Source: Massilia agrisoli
Lineage (GTDB): Bacteria > Pseudomonadota > Gammaproteobacteria > Burkholderiales > Burkholderiaceae_D
Reading direction: 5' to 3'
Length of the DNA stretch: 64,000 nt
Assembly: GCF_020831365.1 (NCBI RefSeq)
Contig: NZ_JAJHPV010000014.1
Coordinates: forward strand, 310,001-374,000
Below the pieces are notes generated by a model, which made no database searches, was not told where the DNA came from, and saw only the letters and a list, made by a program, of their open reading frames with translations. This document shows positions 8,700 to 17,375 of this stretch, piece by piece. The position numbers and the translations under genes were made by a program. Positions within the stretch are counted from its first letter, which is position 1, and each line of letters starts with the position of its first letter.

Positions 8700-9442
8700 C
8701 GCGACGGCTCGCGACTGGCCAGCGCATCGCGGGCGGCGTTCACTTCGTGCAGCGCCGTCTTCGACGCCATGCTGGCCTGCTCGACCAGCACGAGACCGGC
8801 ATCGAGTCCGGCACGGGAGCGCACGGAGCCAAGGCGTGAGGCCATCAGGTCGAAGCGGCGCTGGCTGTGCCGGATCAGTGCATGAAAACCCAGCACGCAG
8901 CAAAGGGCGAGCACCACCAACGCTGCCGTGGCGGCCAGTGCGAGTTCGCGGCGAGCCAGTCCGATGGCAGCCAGGGGCTCGGCGGGGTCATACCGTATTG
9001 CGACGGCGCCCGAGTGCGCCCCGTTATCATCGACGAGGGACGAGGACATGACAAGCGAGCCGGCTTCACGCATGCTGAAGCTGGGCATGCGCTGCTCTTT
9101 GGGAGATAAACGCGGCGCGCTGGCGGCGGCGCCGCTGCTAAATATGACCGCGCCGCTGGCGTCGACAACCGTGATGCTCGCGATGCGCGGCTCGGCACGA
9201 ACCGCCGCGTCAAGAAGCCCCTGGGCCTTGCCGGCCGCCGCAAAATGCACGTCAAGGTCGAGGCCGGAGCGGAGCCTGGCGCGCAGCTCGCCCAAGGTGA
9301 AGCGCAGGTGTGATTCCTGCACGGCCTGCAGTTCGCGCTCAAGGTGGCCAAGCCCCGCCGAGATGCCCAGCCAAAGCGCGAGCGCCGACACAACCACGAT
9401 CGGGATGGACGTCAGTAGGCTCAGTCGGGCAGGCGTCGCCAT
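8696..9442 (-). CDS. Two-helix periplasmic sensor membrane protein, no output domain
   Basis: A 248-residue protein with an N-terminal membrane helix (SIPIVVVSALALWLGISAGL), a periplasmic region of ~130 residues that includes the Cache/PAS-like strand ITVVDASGAVIFSSG, a second helix (LALAATAALVVLALCCVLGF) and a short, mostly helical cytoplasmic tail. No kinase, GGDEF or methyl-accepting region follows. The start MATPARLSLL was chosen because it directly precedes the first helix; the frame extends upstream without merit. It is coupled by an ATGA overlap to the sensor-HAMP-MFS gene, whose N-terminal half has the same layout. The pair may form a heteromeric receptor, which is inference. Confidence 0.65.
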   Translation of the reverse strand: MATPARLSLLTSIPIVVVSALALWLGISAGLGHLERELQAVQESHLRFTLGELRARLRSGLDLDVHFAAAGKAQGLLDAAVRAEPRIASITVVDASGAVIFSSGAAASAPRLSPKEQRMPSFSMREAGSLVMSSSLVDDNGAHSGAVAIRYDPAEPLAAIGLARRELALAATAALVVLALCCVLGFHALIRHSQRRFDLMASRLGSVRSRAGLDAGLVLVEQASMASKTALHEVNAARDALASREPSR

Positions 9443-9524
9443 ACGGGTTTGGCACAGGATATTGAAGTGATAACGAGTGTACCAGCCTGCCAAAAATCCC
9501 GGATTCGCTAACGTGCGCGCTACA

Positions 9525-11867
9525 TCAATCGGGTGGCAGCTCGGGCGGTGGCGGCGGCTGCTCTTCCTCAGCCGGATCATCGGGGGCGGCCTCGGGCAAA
9601 GGCGTGATGTCGATGGACTTGAAATCCGCCAGCTCCGCAAATTCGGAGTAGATCCACTCGCCGTTCTCCTGCATTACGCCTTGCGGCGGCGCGCGCTCCG
9701 GGGTGGGCGTCTTTGCGATCGCCACCTTCATATAGTCGATCCAGATCGGGAGCGACAAGGTGGCGCCGAATTCACGTCCGCCCAATGATTTCGGCTCGTC
9801 ATAGCCCATCCACGCCACCGCGACCACGTTGCCGCCGTATCCCGCAAACCAGCCGTCGATGGCATCGCTGGTCGTGCCGGTTTTTCCGGCCAGGTCGGTT
9901 CGGCCGAGACGGTCGCTGGCCGCGGCGCCGGTTCCATACAAGGTCACCGCGCGCAGCATGGTGTCGGTGACGAAGGCATTGCGCTGGTCGATCACGCGCT
10001 GTTCTTCGGGCGGCGTGGCCGGTCGCGTGGCTTGCTGGATCACGGCGCCCCTGGCATCCTGTATTTTCGCGATCAGGTAAGGCTGTACCGAATAGCCGCC
10101 GTTGGCAAAGACGGCATAGCCGCCAGCCATCTGCAGCGGCGTGACAGCGCCGGTGCCGAGGGCCAGCGTCAGGTTCTTCGGATGGCGGGTATGGTCGAAG
10201 CCGAACCGTCGCAAGTACTCGTGCGCGTATGGTACCGATACCGCGCGCAGCAGCCGCACCGTGGTCACGTTTTTCGAGTGGGCGAGCGAATCGCGCATCG
10301 ACACCACGCCATCGAACTTGCCGTCATCGTTCTGCGGAGACCAGGTAGCTCCCGCGTTCTCGCCGGGGAGGTCGAGCGCTTCGTCCAGGATCATCGTACC
10401 CGGCGAATAGCCTTTTTCGAGCGCCGCCGAATAAACGAAAGGCTTGATCGCGGAGCCGGGCTGGCGCCATGCCTGCGTGACGTGGTTGTACTTCTGCAGG
10501 TTGAAGTCGAAGCCGCCCACCAGCGCGCGATAGGCGCCGGTGTTCTGGTCGAGCGCGACGAAGGCTGCCGCCACCTGCGGGACCTGCACGATGGACCACG
10601 CCTTGCTGCGGCTGTCCTGCATCACGCGCACCAGCGCGCCAGGGCGCAAGCGGATCGACGCCTTTGCCTTCTCCGACAACGCCTGCCCGACGAAGCGCAG
10701 CCCGGCGCCGCTAATTTCGAGCGAATCGCCACCCTGAGTCTCGACACTAACCTGGCGCGCCGACGCAGCGGTGACCACTGCTGGTATCAAGCCGTCGGAA
10801 GAAGGGCGCTTTTGGAGCGCCTCGTCGATGGCGATGTCGCGCTCGGCTGGGTCGGCCGGCAGGTCGATAAAGCCCTCGGGGCCGCGGTAGCCGTGGCGCT
10901 GGTCGTAGGCCAGCACGTTACGCCGCACGGATTCGTAAGCGGCGTCCTGGTCCTTCGACATGATTGTCGTCGTCACGCGAATGCCCGATGTATAAGCCTC
11001 GTCCTTGAACTGCTCGAACACGGCCTGCCGCGCCAACTCGGCGACATATTCGGCGTGGGTGGCGAATTGCTGGCCGCCTGGCTTGACCCGCACCGGCTGG
11101 TCCACCGCTTCGCGGTACTGGGCCTCGGTAATGTAGTCCAGGTCATGCATCCGCTTGAGGACCGCGTGCTGGCGCTGGGTAGCGCGTTTCAGGTTGACGG
11201 CAGGGTTGTGGCGCGACGGATTCTGCGGCAGGCCCGCGAGCATGGCGATTTCGCCGACCGACAACTGGTCGAGCTGCTTGCCGAAGTATGCGCGCGCCGC
11301 GCTGGAAAAGCCGTAGGCGCGCTGGCCGAGGTAGATCTGGTTCATGTACAGCTCAAGGATCTGGTCCTTGGACAGCGCCTTCTCAATCTTCAGCGCCAGC
11401 GCGATCTCGGTCAGCTTGCGCGAAACCACCTTCTCGCGCGACAGGAAGAAGGTGCGCGCCACCTGCATGGTGATGGTCGATGCGCCCTCGCGGAAGCCGC
11501 CCTTCAGGTTTGCCCTGGCGGCGCCCATCGCGCGGATCCAGTCGATGCCGCCATGCTCATAAAAGCGCGTGTCCTCAATCGCCAGCACGGCTTTCTTCAT
11601 CAGGTCCGGCATCTGCGCGATCGGCACAAAGTCGCGCCGCTCCACGCCGAACTCACCGATCAAGACCTGGTCGGCAGTATAAATACGCAGCGGGATCTTG
11701 GGCTTGTAATCGGTGACGGCATCGATCTCTGGCACGTTCTTGGCGATCGACCACAAGAACCACCCGGCCGCGCCAACACCGGCCAACAGCAAGATCAGGA
11801 TAACCAGGACAAAACCGCGGTTTGCACTAACAGAAGGTTTTCGCGACAAGCGGGAAGAAATTCTCAA
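9525..11867 (-). CDS. mrcA: Class A penicillin-binding protein 1A
   Basis: A 780-residue bifunctional peptidoglycan synthase anchored in the inner membrane. One helix (FVLVILILLLAGVGAAGWFL) is followed by the GT51 glycosyltransferase domain with the catalytic Glu in AIEDTRFYEHGG (E98) and the motif GASTITMQVARTFF. The transpeptidase domain has SxxK at S472-K475 (QPGSAIKPF), SKN in HSKNVTTVRL and KTG in LAGKTGTTSDA. The C-terminus is proline rich (EEEQPPPPPELPPD). The best start is TTG at 11867; no ATG lies nearby in frame. A repeat hairpin cluster begins about 20 bp upstream. The pilMNOPQ operon, often divergent from this gene in related bacteria, is absent, so this may be a paralogue. Confidence 0.93.
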   Translation of the reverse strand: MRISSRLSRKPSVSANRGFVLVILILLLAGVGAAGWFLWSIAKNVPEIDAVTDYKPKIPLRIYTADQVLIGEFGVERRDFVPIAQMPDLMKKAVLAIEDTRFYEHGGIDWIRAMGAARANLKGGFREGASTITMQVARTFFLSREKVVSRKLTEIALALKIEKALSKDQILELYMNQIYLGQRAYGFSSAARAYFGKQLDQLSVGEIAMLAGLPQNPSRHNPAVNLKRATQRQHAVLKRMHDLDYITEAQYREAVDQPVRVKPGGQQFATHAEYVAELARQAVFEQFKDEAYTSGIRVTTTIMSKDQDAAYESVRRNVLAYDQRHGYRGPEGFIDLPADPAERDIAIDEALQKRPSSDGLIPAVVTAASARQVSVETQGGDSLEISGAGLRFVGQALSEKAKASIRLRPGALVRVMQDSRSKAWSIVQVPQVAAAFVALDQNTGAYRALVGGFDFNLQKYNHVTQAWRQPGSAIKPFVYSAALEKGYSPGTMILDEALDLPGENAGATWSPQNDDGKFDGVVSMRDSLAHSKNVTTVRLLRAVSVPYAHEYLRRFGFDHTRHPKNLTLALGTGAVTPLQMAGGYAVFANGGYSVQPYLIAKIQDARGAVIQQATRPATPPEEQRVIDQRNAFVTDTMLRAVTLYGTGAAASDRLGRTDLAGKTGTTSDAIDGWFAGYGGNVVAVAWMGYDEPKSLGGREFGATLSLPIWIDYMKVAIAKTPTPERAPPQGVMQENGEWIYSEFAELADFKSIDITPLPEAAPDDPAEEEQPPPPPELPPD

Positions 11868-11888
11868 GCTGCACTCTCTGGGGAAATT

Positions 11889-12040
11889 TCCAAAATCGGG
11901 GTCAGACCACCGCCAATTTGAATTTCCAAAATCGGGGTCAGACCACCGCGAATTTGAAATCTTTCAAAAAACCAGTGGTCTGACCCCGATTTTGCGAAAT
12001 CTTTCAAAAAACCGGTGGTCTGACCCCGATTTTGGAAACG
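11889..12040. repeat. REP-like repeat cluster: two direct and two inverted copies
   Basis: Two direct copies of a 23-base unit (core AAAATCGGGGTCAGACC) at 11890-11912 and 11926-11948 are followed by two inverted copies at 11973-11993 and 12013-12035, the outer pair being near-perfect complements. The layout is head-to-head, so the DNA or RNA can fold into nested hairpins. Spacers between copies are AT-rich and include the repeated segment GAAATCTTTCAAAAAACC. The same unit occurs six times at 43342-43647. The pattern resembles REP/BIME elements mobilised by RAYT transposases; no such transposase lies in the window. Confidence 0.9.
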
Positions 12041-12120
12041 AAAAGGCCGGAAGGGGGGCGTGGGCGCCTTGGTCGGGCGAATTATAGTCGATTGGAATCT
12101 CGCTGCTTTTCCGCTGGAAT

Positions 12121-12150
12121 TAAAAACGGGGGCAGAAGCCCCCGTTTTTT
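12121..12150 (-). terminator. Rho-independent terminator of the SDR gene
   Basis: A perfect 12-bp stem (12122-12133 with 12138-12149) with an AGAA loop, and T-runs on both strands. It lies 17 bp past the stop of the minus-strand SDR gene and would also stop transcription coming from the other direction. Confidence 0.9.
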
Positions 12151-12166
12151 GACGCTGCGCCTTCGG

Positions 12167-13096
12167 TCAGACGAAGGCGAGGTCGTGCTGGCGAATGACG
12201 TCGTCGGCCCACTCGTCGATGTGCCCGAAGCGGTAGCCCAGGAGCGCCGCGCGGCTGGTGTCCATCATCAGCGCGTGAGGATAGTCGAACGGGCTTAGTT
12301 CGCCCGCCGCCGCCAGCTTGGCCGCAGGGATGGCGCTTACCGTTTCATCCAGCGCGCGACCGGCGCGATGCAGCAGGTCGAACGCCGACATGCCACCGTC
12401 GCATGCTGCGTTGATCGGGCCGGTGAAGTCCTGGGCGCCAGTCCAGGCCAGGAAGCTGCTGGCGACGTGGGCGTTGATGAATGAGCTGGCGGCGGCCGCG
12501 TTGGAATAGCGCAGCGGCGCACGCAGGCGTACGAGGTCCACGTAATGCGCGAGGCGCCCGGTAAAGTCCTCGGGACCCGCCAGCACATGGCCCATGCGCG
12601 CTGTCACCAGCGGCAGCGAGCCGTCGCGGTACAGGTAGGCTTCGGCTTGCAGCTTGCCTGCCACGTAGCTCTCCACCGCGCGCGACGGGTCGTGCCATGG
12701 GTAGCGAGTGTCGATCAGCTGCCCCAGTACATTCAGGTCGTTTTCGGCGAACGGACTTTCCTGGTTCCCCATCAGTCCCCGATATACATCGACGGTGGAC
12801 GCGACGATGTAACGCTTCACCCGCCCTGCGAACACCCGCACCGCGATAGCCGCGTCGAGTGGGCTGTAGCACATCTGGTCGTAGACGATGTCGTAGCCTT
12901 CGATGCTGGCGAAGGCGCGGCGCATGGCAGCTTCATCGCGGCGGTCGACGCGGATTCGCTGGATGCGCGCGCCGAATGGGTCGGGTGCGCGGCCGCGGGT
13001 GGCGATAGTGACCTGGTGGCCGGCATTGACGAGCTTCTGCACGAGCAGCTTGCCGACATGCCGAGTTCCACCGATCACCAATATATTCTTGTGCAT
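12167..13096 (-). CDS. NAD-dependent epimerase/dehydratase family protein (atypical SDR)
   Basis: A 309-residue protein with an N-terminal Rossmann motif MHKNILVIGGTRHVGKLLV (GGTRHVG variant of GxxGxxG) and basic ATRGRAP after the second strand. The usual SDR active-site YxxxK appears as YVAGK near residue 155. The order of segments is that of extended/atypical SDRs similar to isoflavone reductase-like or NAD-dependent epimerases; the substrate is unknown. The start at 13096 has a purine-rich binding site (AAGAGGAAA) and begins directly with the Rossmann strand; an upstream extension is rejected. It is divergent from a LysR regulator, 104 bp away, which probably controls it, and ends at a strong terminator. 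Confidence 0.8.
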   Translation of the reverse strand: MHKNILVIGGTRHVGKLLVQKLVNAGHQVTIATRGRAPDPFGARIQRIRVDRRDEAAMRRAFASIEGYDIVYDQMCYSPLDAAIAVRVFAGRVKRYIVASTVDVYRGLMGNQESPFAENDLNVLGQLIDTRYPWHDPSRAVESYVAGKLQAEAYLYRDGSLPLVTARMGHVLAGPEDFTGRLAHYVDLVRLRAPLRYSNAAAASSFINAHVASSFLAWTGAQDFTGPINAACDGGMSAFDLLHRAGRALDETVSAIPAAKLAAAGELSPFDYPHALMMDTSRAALLGYRFGHIDEWADDVIRQHDLAFV

Positions 13097-13200
13097 GGCG
13101 TTTTCCTCTTGGATGCCGTATATTTTCTTCTCCTGATGGCAATTGATCAACCGAGAAAAATTATTGCAATGACTAAGAAAAACTTATCCATGGTGCGGGT

Positions 13201-14103
13201 ATGAAACCAGTGCGTAGTCTTTCTGGCTTGATTGACTTCGACTGCGCGGCGCGCTGGGGAAGCTTCAAGCTGGCGGCGCAGGAGCTGCACAAGACACCGG
13301 CGGCGATCAGCCAGCAGGTCCGGCACCTGGAGCAAAACCTGGGGTTCGCGCTGTTCATCCGCCATCCGCGCCACGTGACGCTCACTGAAAAAGGGCAGGA
13401 GCTGGCGATTGCCGTCGGCCGCATGCTGGGCGAACTGCGCGCGAAGATCGGGGCCCTGCAGGCTGGCAGCGAAGAGTCGGTACTGCGCATCTCGACGACC
13501 CATTCGTTCGCCATCAAATGGCTGGTGCCGCGCATGCACCGCTTTACCAAGCTGTATCCGGAGCTCGACATCCGCCTCGATTCGAACGATGCACAGGTCG
13601 ACCTGGAAGATGATTCGACCGACGTCGCGGTACGGTATGGGCCGGTCACCGACGGCGACCCGGCCTTGCTGTTCCGCGAGCGCCTGATCGCGGTCTACAG
13701 TCCCGACCTGCTGGCGCCCGGCCAGTCGGAGCTGACCCTGGCGGACCTGCCGAATTTCCCACTGTTGTACGAGAAGTCGCCCGAGTCATGGCTGCAGCTG
13801 CTCAATGAGAACCGGGCTTTGAAGGGCAAGTATGATTTCTCGCGCGGGTACAGCCATTGGGGCGTGCTGGCGCAGGCAGCGGTGGCGGGGCAGGGGATCG
13901 CGCTGGTCGCGTACGGGATCGCATGCCAGGATATCCTGAAAGGCTCGCTCAGGCAGATCAACTGCCGCAGCGCGCCGTTTGCGAGTGGCTACCGCTTCCT
14001 GGTCAATCCGCACAAGGAGAATATGCCGAAGGTGCAGCGCTTTCGCGCCTGGCTGGTCGCGGAGATGGACGATATGCGGCGCCAGCTGGAGCAGAACGCA
14101 TAA
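13201..14103 (+). CDS. LysR-family transcriptional regulator (GcvA-like)
   Basis: A 300-residue regulator. The N-terminal winged helix-turn-helix (WGSFKLAAQELHKTPAAIS at about residues 19-37) and the linker helix VRHLEQNLGFALFIRHPR are typical; the effector-binding domain starts near residue 95 (LRISTTHSFAIKWLVPR) and fits the GcvA-like group. Divergent transcription from the SDR gene with a shared 104 bp, AT-rich gap is the classical LysR target arrangement, so it probably regulates that gene and itself. The effector is unknown. It is followed by a hairpin shared with the convergent POT transporter gene. Confidence 0.9.
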   Translation: MKPVRSLSGLIDFDCAARWGSFKLAAQELHKTPAAISQQVRHLEQNLGFALFIRHPRHVTLTEKGQELAIAVGRMLGELRAKIGALQAGSEESVLRISTTHSFAIKWLVPRMHRFTKLYPELDIRLDSNDAQVDLEDDSTDVAVRYGPVTDGDPALLFRERLIAVYSPDLLAPGQSELTLADLPNFPLLYEKSPESWLQLLNENRALKGKYDFSRGYSHWGVLAQAAVAGQGIALVAYGIACQDILKGSLRQINCRSAPFASGYRFLVNPHKENMPKVQRFRAWLVAEMDDMRRQLEQNA

Positions 14104-14130
14104 AAAAAACGGCGGCCCGCAGGCCGCCGT
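14102..14130 (-). terminator. Terminator of the POT transporter gene
   Basis: A 9-bp GC-rich stem (14109-14117 with 14122-14130, loop 14118-14121). On the minus strand it is followed by an eight-T run (14102-14109), so it fits the end of the transporter gene best; on the plus strand the T-run is poor. Confidence 0.85.
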
Positions 14131-14151
14131 TTCCATGAAGCTGTCTGACGC

Positions 14152-15669
14152 TTACTTCACGCCGTGCATCAGCTTCTGGATCTGCGGTGCGAGCAGGAAC
14201 AGGATCAAGCCGCCGACCATCAGCGACCAGAAGCCGAAGGTGTAGCCGGACAGCGCCGACGCAATCGACATGCCTTCGGTGCCGCTGACGTGGCTCGCGA
14301 AGATGCCCGACAGGTTGTTGCCGATACCAGTAGACAGGAACCAGCCGCCCATGCCCAGGCCAACCAGGCGGGTTGGCGCCAGCTTGGTGACCATCGACAG
14401 GCCGATTGGCGACAGGCACAGCTCACCGATCGACTGGATCCAGTACACGGCGAACAGGGTCCAGAACGGGATCTTGCCGTAGGTTGGATCGACCAGGAAC
14501 GACAGGGCGTACATCAGCAGGCCGAAAGCCAGGCCGTTGAACAGGATGCCGAGGCCGAATTTACGTGGGATCGAAGGATTGACGTTCTTGCGGCCCATCG
14601 CCACCCATACCCAGGCGATGATCGGTGCGCAGACGATAATGGCGACCGAGTTCACGCTCTGGAACCAGGCGGTCGGGAATACGTCCATGCCCAGCGCGCC
14701 GGCGCGGTCAACGATATTCTCCGCGAGGAAGGTGAACGAGCTGCCAGCCTGTTCGAAGAACATCCAGAACAGCACGTTGAAAGCGAAGATGATCATCATC
14801 GCGATGGTCTTGTCGCGTGCGACTTTACCTTCGCGGATACCTTCGATCATCAGCATGATGGCCAGGACCACGAACAGGATGGTCAGGATGATCTGCAGCT
14901 TCGCAGCGCCCAGCGTGAGCAGGAAGTACACGAGCGGGATAACCACCAGCGCGCCAACTGCGACCAGGATCGCGCGGCCGCGGCCTTCGCCGCCTTCGAC
15001 CGGTGCGCCGATGCCCTTGAGCGAAGCGCGGCCGATGTAGAACCATACGAGGCTGATCAACATGCCGATACCGGATGCGAAGAAGACGACTTTGTACGCT
15101 GGCATATCGCCGGTGCCGAACACTTTTTGCGCCAGCACCTGGGTCAGGATCGGTGCGACAAACGCGCCTGCATTAATACCCATGTAGAAGATCGTGAAGC
15201 CGGAATCGCGGCGGGTGTCGTTCAGCGCGTACAGCTTGCCGACCATGGTCGAGATGTTCGGTTTGAACAAGCCGTTACCGACGATGATGGTGGCCAGGCC
15301 GAGGTTGAAGATCTGCGGGTCGGGGACGGTAATGGCGAACAGGCCTGCCGCCATGAACAGCGCGCCGATCAGGATCGAGCGCTGATAGCCGATGACGCGG
15401 TCGGCGACATAGCCGCCGAATACTGCGCCGGCATACACCAGCGCGAGATAGGAACCATAGGTCAGGTTGGCGGCTGCCTCGCCGGCGCCCGAACCTTCAT
15501 AGAACTGCGCGACGATGTAAAGCACAAGTGCCCAACGGATGCCGTAGAAAGCAAAGCGCTCCCAGAATTCGGTCATGAATAACATCCAGAGCGGACTTGG
15601 GTGTCCCATCATCTGCTTGAACTCGGGAATGGCGACTTCCTGATTTGGTGTGGTAGCGGCTCCGCTCAT
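14152..15669 (-). CDS. POT family proton-dependent oligopeptide transporter
   Basis: A 505-residue inner membrane carrier, likely importing di- and tripeptides with protons. The POT signature ExxERFxxY is present as EFWERFAFYG near residue 35, and the PTR2 motif appears as FTIFYMGINAGAFVAPIL. About 12-14 hydrophobic segments can be counted, with a further conserved block ELCLSPIGLSMVTKLAP. The ATG at 15669 is preceded by GGAGA at good spacing. It is divergent from ppnN with a 257 bp gap in which I see no other gene. Substrate range cannot be told from sequence. Confidence 0.92.
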   Translation of the reverse strand: MSGAATTPNQEVAIPEFKQMMGHPSPLWMLFMTEFWERFAFYGIRWALVLYIVAQFYEGSGAGEAAANLTYGSYLALVYAGAVFGGYVADRVIGYQRSILIGALFMAAGLFAITVPDPQIFNLGLATIIVGNGLFKPNISTMVGKLYALNDTRRDSGFTIFYMGINAGAFVAPILTQVLAQKVFGTGDMPAYKVVFFASGIGMLISLVWFYIGRASLKGIGAPVEGGEGRGRAILVAVGALVVIPLVYFLLTLGAAKLQIILTILFVVLAIMLMIEGIREGKVARDKTIAMMIIFAFNVLFWMFFEQAGSSFTFLAENIVDRAGALGMDVFPTAWFQSVNSVAIIVCAPIIAWVWVAMGRKNVNPSIPRKFGLGILFNGLAFGLLMYALSFLVDPTYGKIPFWTLFAVYWIQSIGELCLSPIGLSMVTKLAPTRLVGLGMGGWFLSTGIGNNLSGIFASHVSGTEGMSIASALSGYTFGFWSLMVGGLILFLLAPQIQKLMHGVK

Positions 15670-15926
15670 GCGGGGGTCTCCTGACTGGTTATGGTTGATA
15701 CGATCATCGGTGGAAAAACCGCGCCACAGAGGGGGCGATATTTCCAACTGGGCTGCATTTTAATGTAAATCCTTCACATTCTGCGAATTTTTGCCAGATG
15801 TGGTATTCGGCGTGTACTTACCTGCCACACGCCTTGCGAAAGCCATGCACGTATTTGCGCCAGTTGTCGTATATTGGCAATGCAGGCATTGATCGTTTCA
15901 CAGAAATTGAAAAAGGAATCTGTACT

Positions 15927-17297
15927 ATGGAGCACGACGTTATCGATACCCTCATTTCGCCGGAAGGCCGGCTTGAAGTGCTGTCGAAGTCCGAAGTCGT
16001 CAAGCTTCTCGATACCAGCCAGGGCGGCCTTTACCAGGTTTTCCGTAATTGCGCGCTCGCCGTGCTCAATTGCGGCAGCTCGATTGACGATGGCAAGGAA
16101 CTGCTGGAGCGTTACAAATCATTTGACATCAGCATCGTGCAGCGCGAGCGCGGCATCAAGCTCGAAATCAAGGGAGCCCCGGCCATCGCGTTTGTCGATG
16201 GCAAAATGATCAAGGGGATTCACGAGCACCTGTTCGCGGTACTGCGCGATATTATTTTCATCAGCAGCGAAATCACCGATAACCCGCATTTTGATCTCAC
16301 CCGCACCGAAGGCATTACCGATGCGGTCTTCCACATCATGCGCAATGCGAATGTGCTGCAACCGCAGCGCAATCCGAACCTGGTGGTCTGCTGGGGCGGC
16401 CACTCGATCAACCGGATCGAATACAACTATTCGAAAGAGGTCGGCTACCAGCTTGGCCTGCGTGACCTCGATATCTGCACCGGCTGCGGCCCGGGCGCAA
16501 TGAAAGGCCCGATGAAGGGCGCCACCATCGGCCACGCCAAGCAGCGCCGCAGCAGCGGCCGTTACCTGGGCATTTCCGAGCCGGGCATTATCGCGGCCGA
16601 GTCGCCAAACCCGATCGTCAATGACCTGGTGATCATGCCGGATATTGAAAAGCGCCTTGAAGCGTTTGTGCGGACCGGTCACGGGATTATCGTGTTCCCG
16701 GGCGGCGCCGGTACTGCTGAAGAAATCCTGTATATCCTCGGGATCCTGCTTCACCCGGATAACGCCGAGATGCCATTCCCGCTGATCTTCACCGGCCCTG
16801 AAACCTCGCGCGACTACTTCATCCAGATTAACGATTTTATCGGCCACACCCTCGGCGAAGACGCGCAGAAGCGCTACAAGATCATCGTCGACGATCCCGA
16901 ACTGGTGGCGCGCGAAATGCAGACCGGTATCAAGGAAGTGCGCGAGTACCGCAAGTCGCGCAGCGATGCCTATTACTTCAACTGGCTGCTGCGCATCGAT
17001 CACGAATTCCAGCGTCCGTTCAAGCCGACCCACGAGAACATGCGCAACCTGAGCCTGCATAAAAACCAGGAAAAGCACCAGCTGGCGGCCAATTTGCGGC
17101 GCGCGTTTTCAGGCGTAGTGGCGGGTAACGTCAAGGACGAGGGTATCCGCGCAATTGAAAAATACGGGCATTTTGAAATCCACGGCGACCCGGCAATCAT
17201 GGGGCCGATGGATGCGCTGCTGACGTCGTTTGTCGAGCAGAGCCGGATGAAATTGCCGGGCAAGGCCTATATTCCTTGCTATCGGATCGTTCAGTAA
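15927..17297 (+). CDS. ppnN: Pyrimidine/purine nucleotide 5'-monophosphate nucleosidase PpnN
   Basis: A 456-residue protein, almost the same length as E. coli PpnN (YgdH), which splits nucleoside monophosphates into base and ribose 5-phosphate and binds (p)ppGpp. The LOG-domain motif PGGAGTAEEILYILGIL is present near residue 260, preceded by CTGCGPGAMKGPMKGA. The N-terminal extension (MEHDVIDTLISPEGRLEVLS) and the C-terminal part with LRIDHEFQRPFKPTHENM also match the family. The start is the ATG at 15927 with an AAAAGGA site; an upstream in-frame extension is rejected. Likely monocistronic or co-transcribed with the small gene downstream. Confidence 0.95.
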   Translation: MEHDVIDTLISPEGRLEVLSKSEVVKLLDTSQGGLYQVFRNCALAVLNCGSSIDDGKELLERYKSFDISIVQRERGIKLEIKGAPAIAFVDGKMIKGIHEHLFAVLRDIIFISSEITDNPHFDLTRTEGITDAVFHIMRNANVLQPQRNPNLVVCWGGHSINRIEYNYSKEVGYQLGLRDLDICTGCGPGAMKGPMKGATIGHAKQRRSSGRYLGISEPGIIAAESPNPIVNDLVIMPDIEKRLEAFVRTGHGIIVFPGGAGTAEEILYILGILLHPDNAEMPFPLIFTGPETSRDYFIQINDFIGHTLGEDAQKRYKIIVDDPELVAREMQTGIKEVREYRKSRSDAYYFNWLLRIDHEFQRPFKPTHENMRNLSLHKNQEKHQLAANLRRAFSGVVAGNVKDEGIRAIEKYGHFEIHGDPAIMGPMDALLTSFVEQSRMKLPGKAYIPCYRIVQ

Positions 17298-17375
17298 CTT
17301 GAGCAACGTCAACCACGCCGATGAACTAATCGTGCGCTGGTTGACAGCTGCGGCGCGCGCTTCGATGATGCGAGT

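Larger units (their letters stand above)
11868..12166. other. Intergenic region between mrcA and the SDR gene
   Basis: A 299 bp stretch holding the upstream region of mrcA. It is made up of a repeat hairpin cluster (11889-12040) and a strong terminator (12121-12150), both listed separately. Between them (12041-12120) I see no gene. Any mrcA promoter must lie within or beyond the repeats. Confidence 0.6.

Noticed and set aside
9477-12166. Plus-strand long frame over mrcA (10032-11921)
   Set aside because: Antisense of a clear PBP; low-complexity, with no ribosome binding site.
14164-15582. Plus-strand 472-codon frame over the POT transporter
   Set aside because: Asp/Gln/His-rich antisense frame; the minus-strand gene has full POT motifs and membrane helices.
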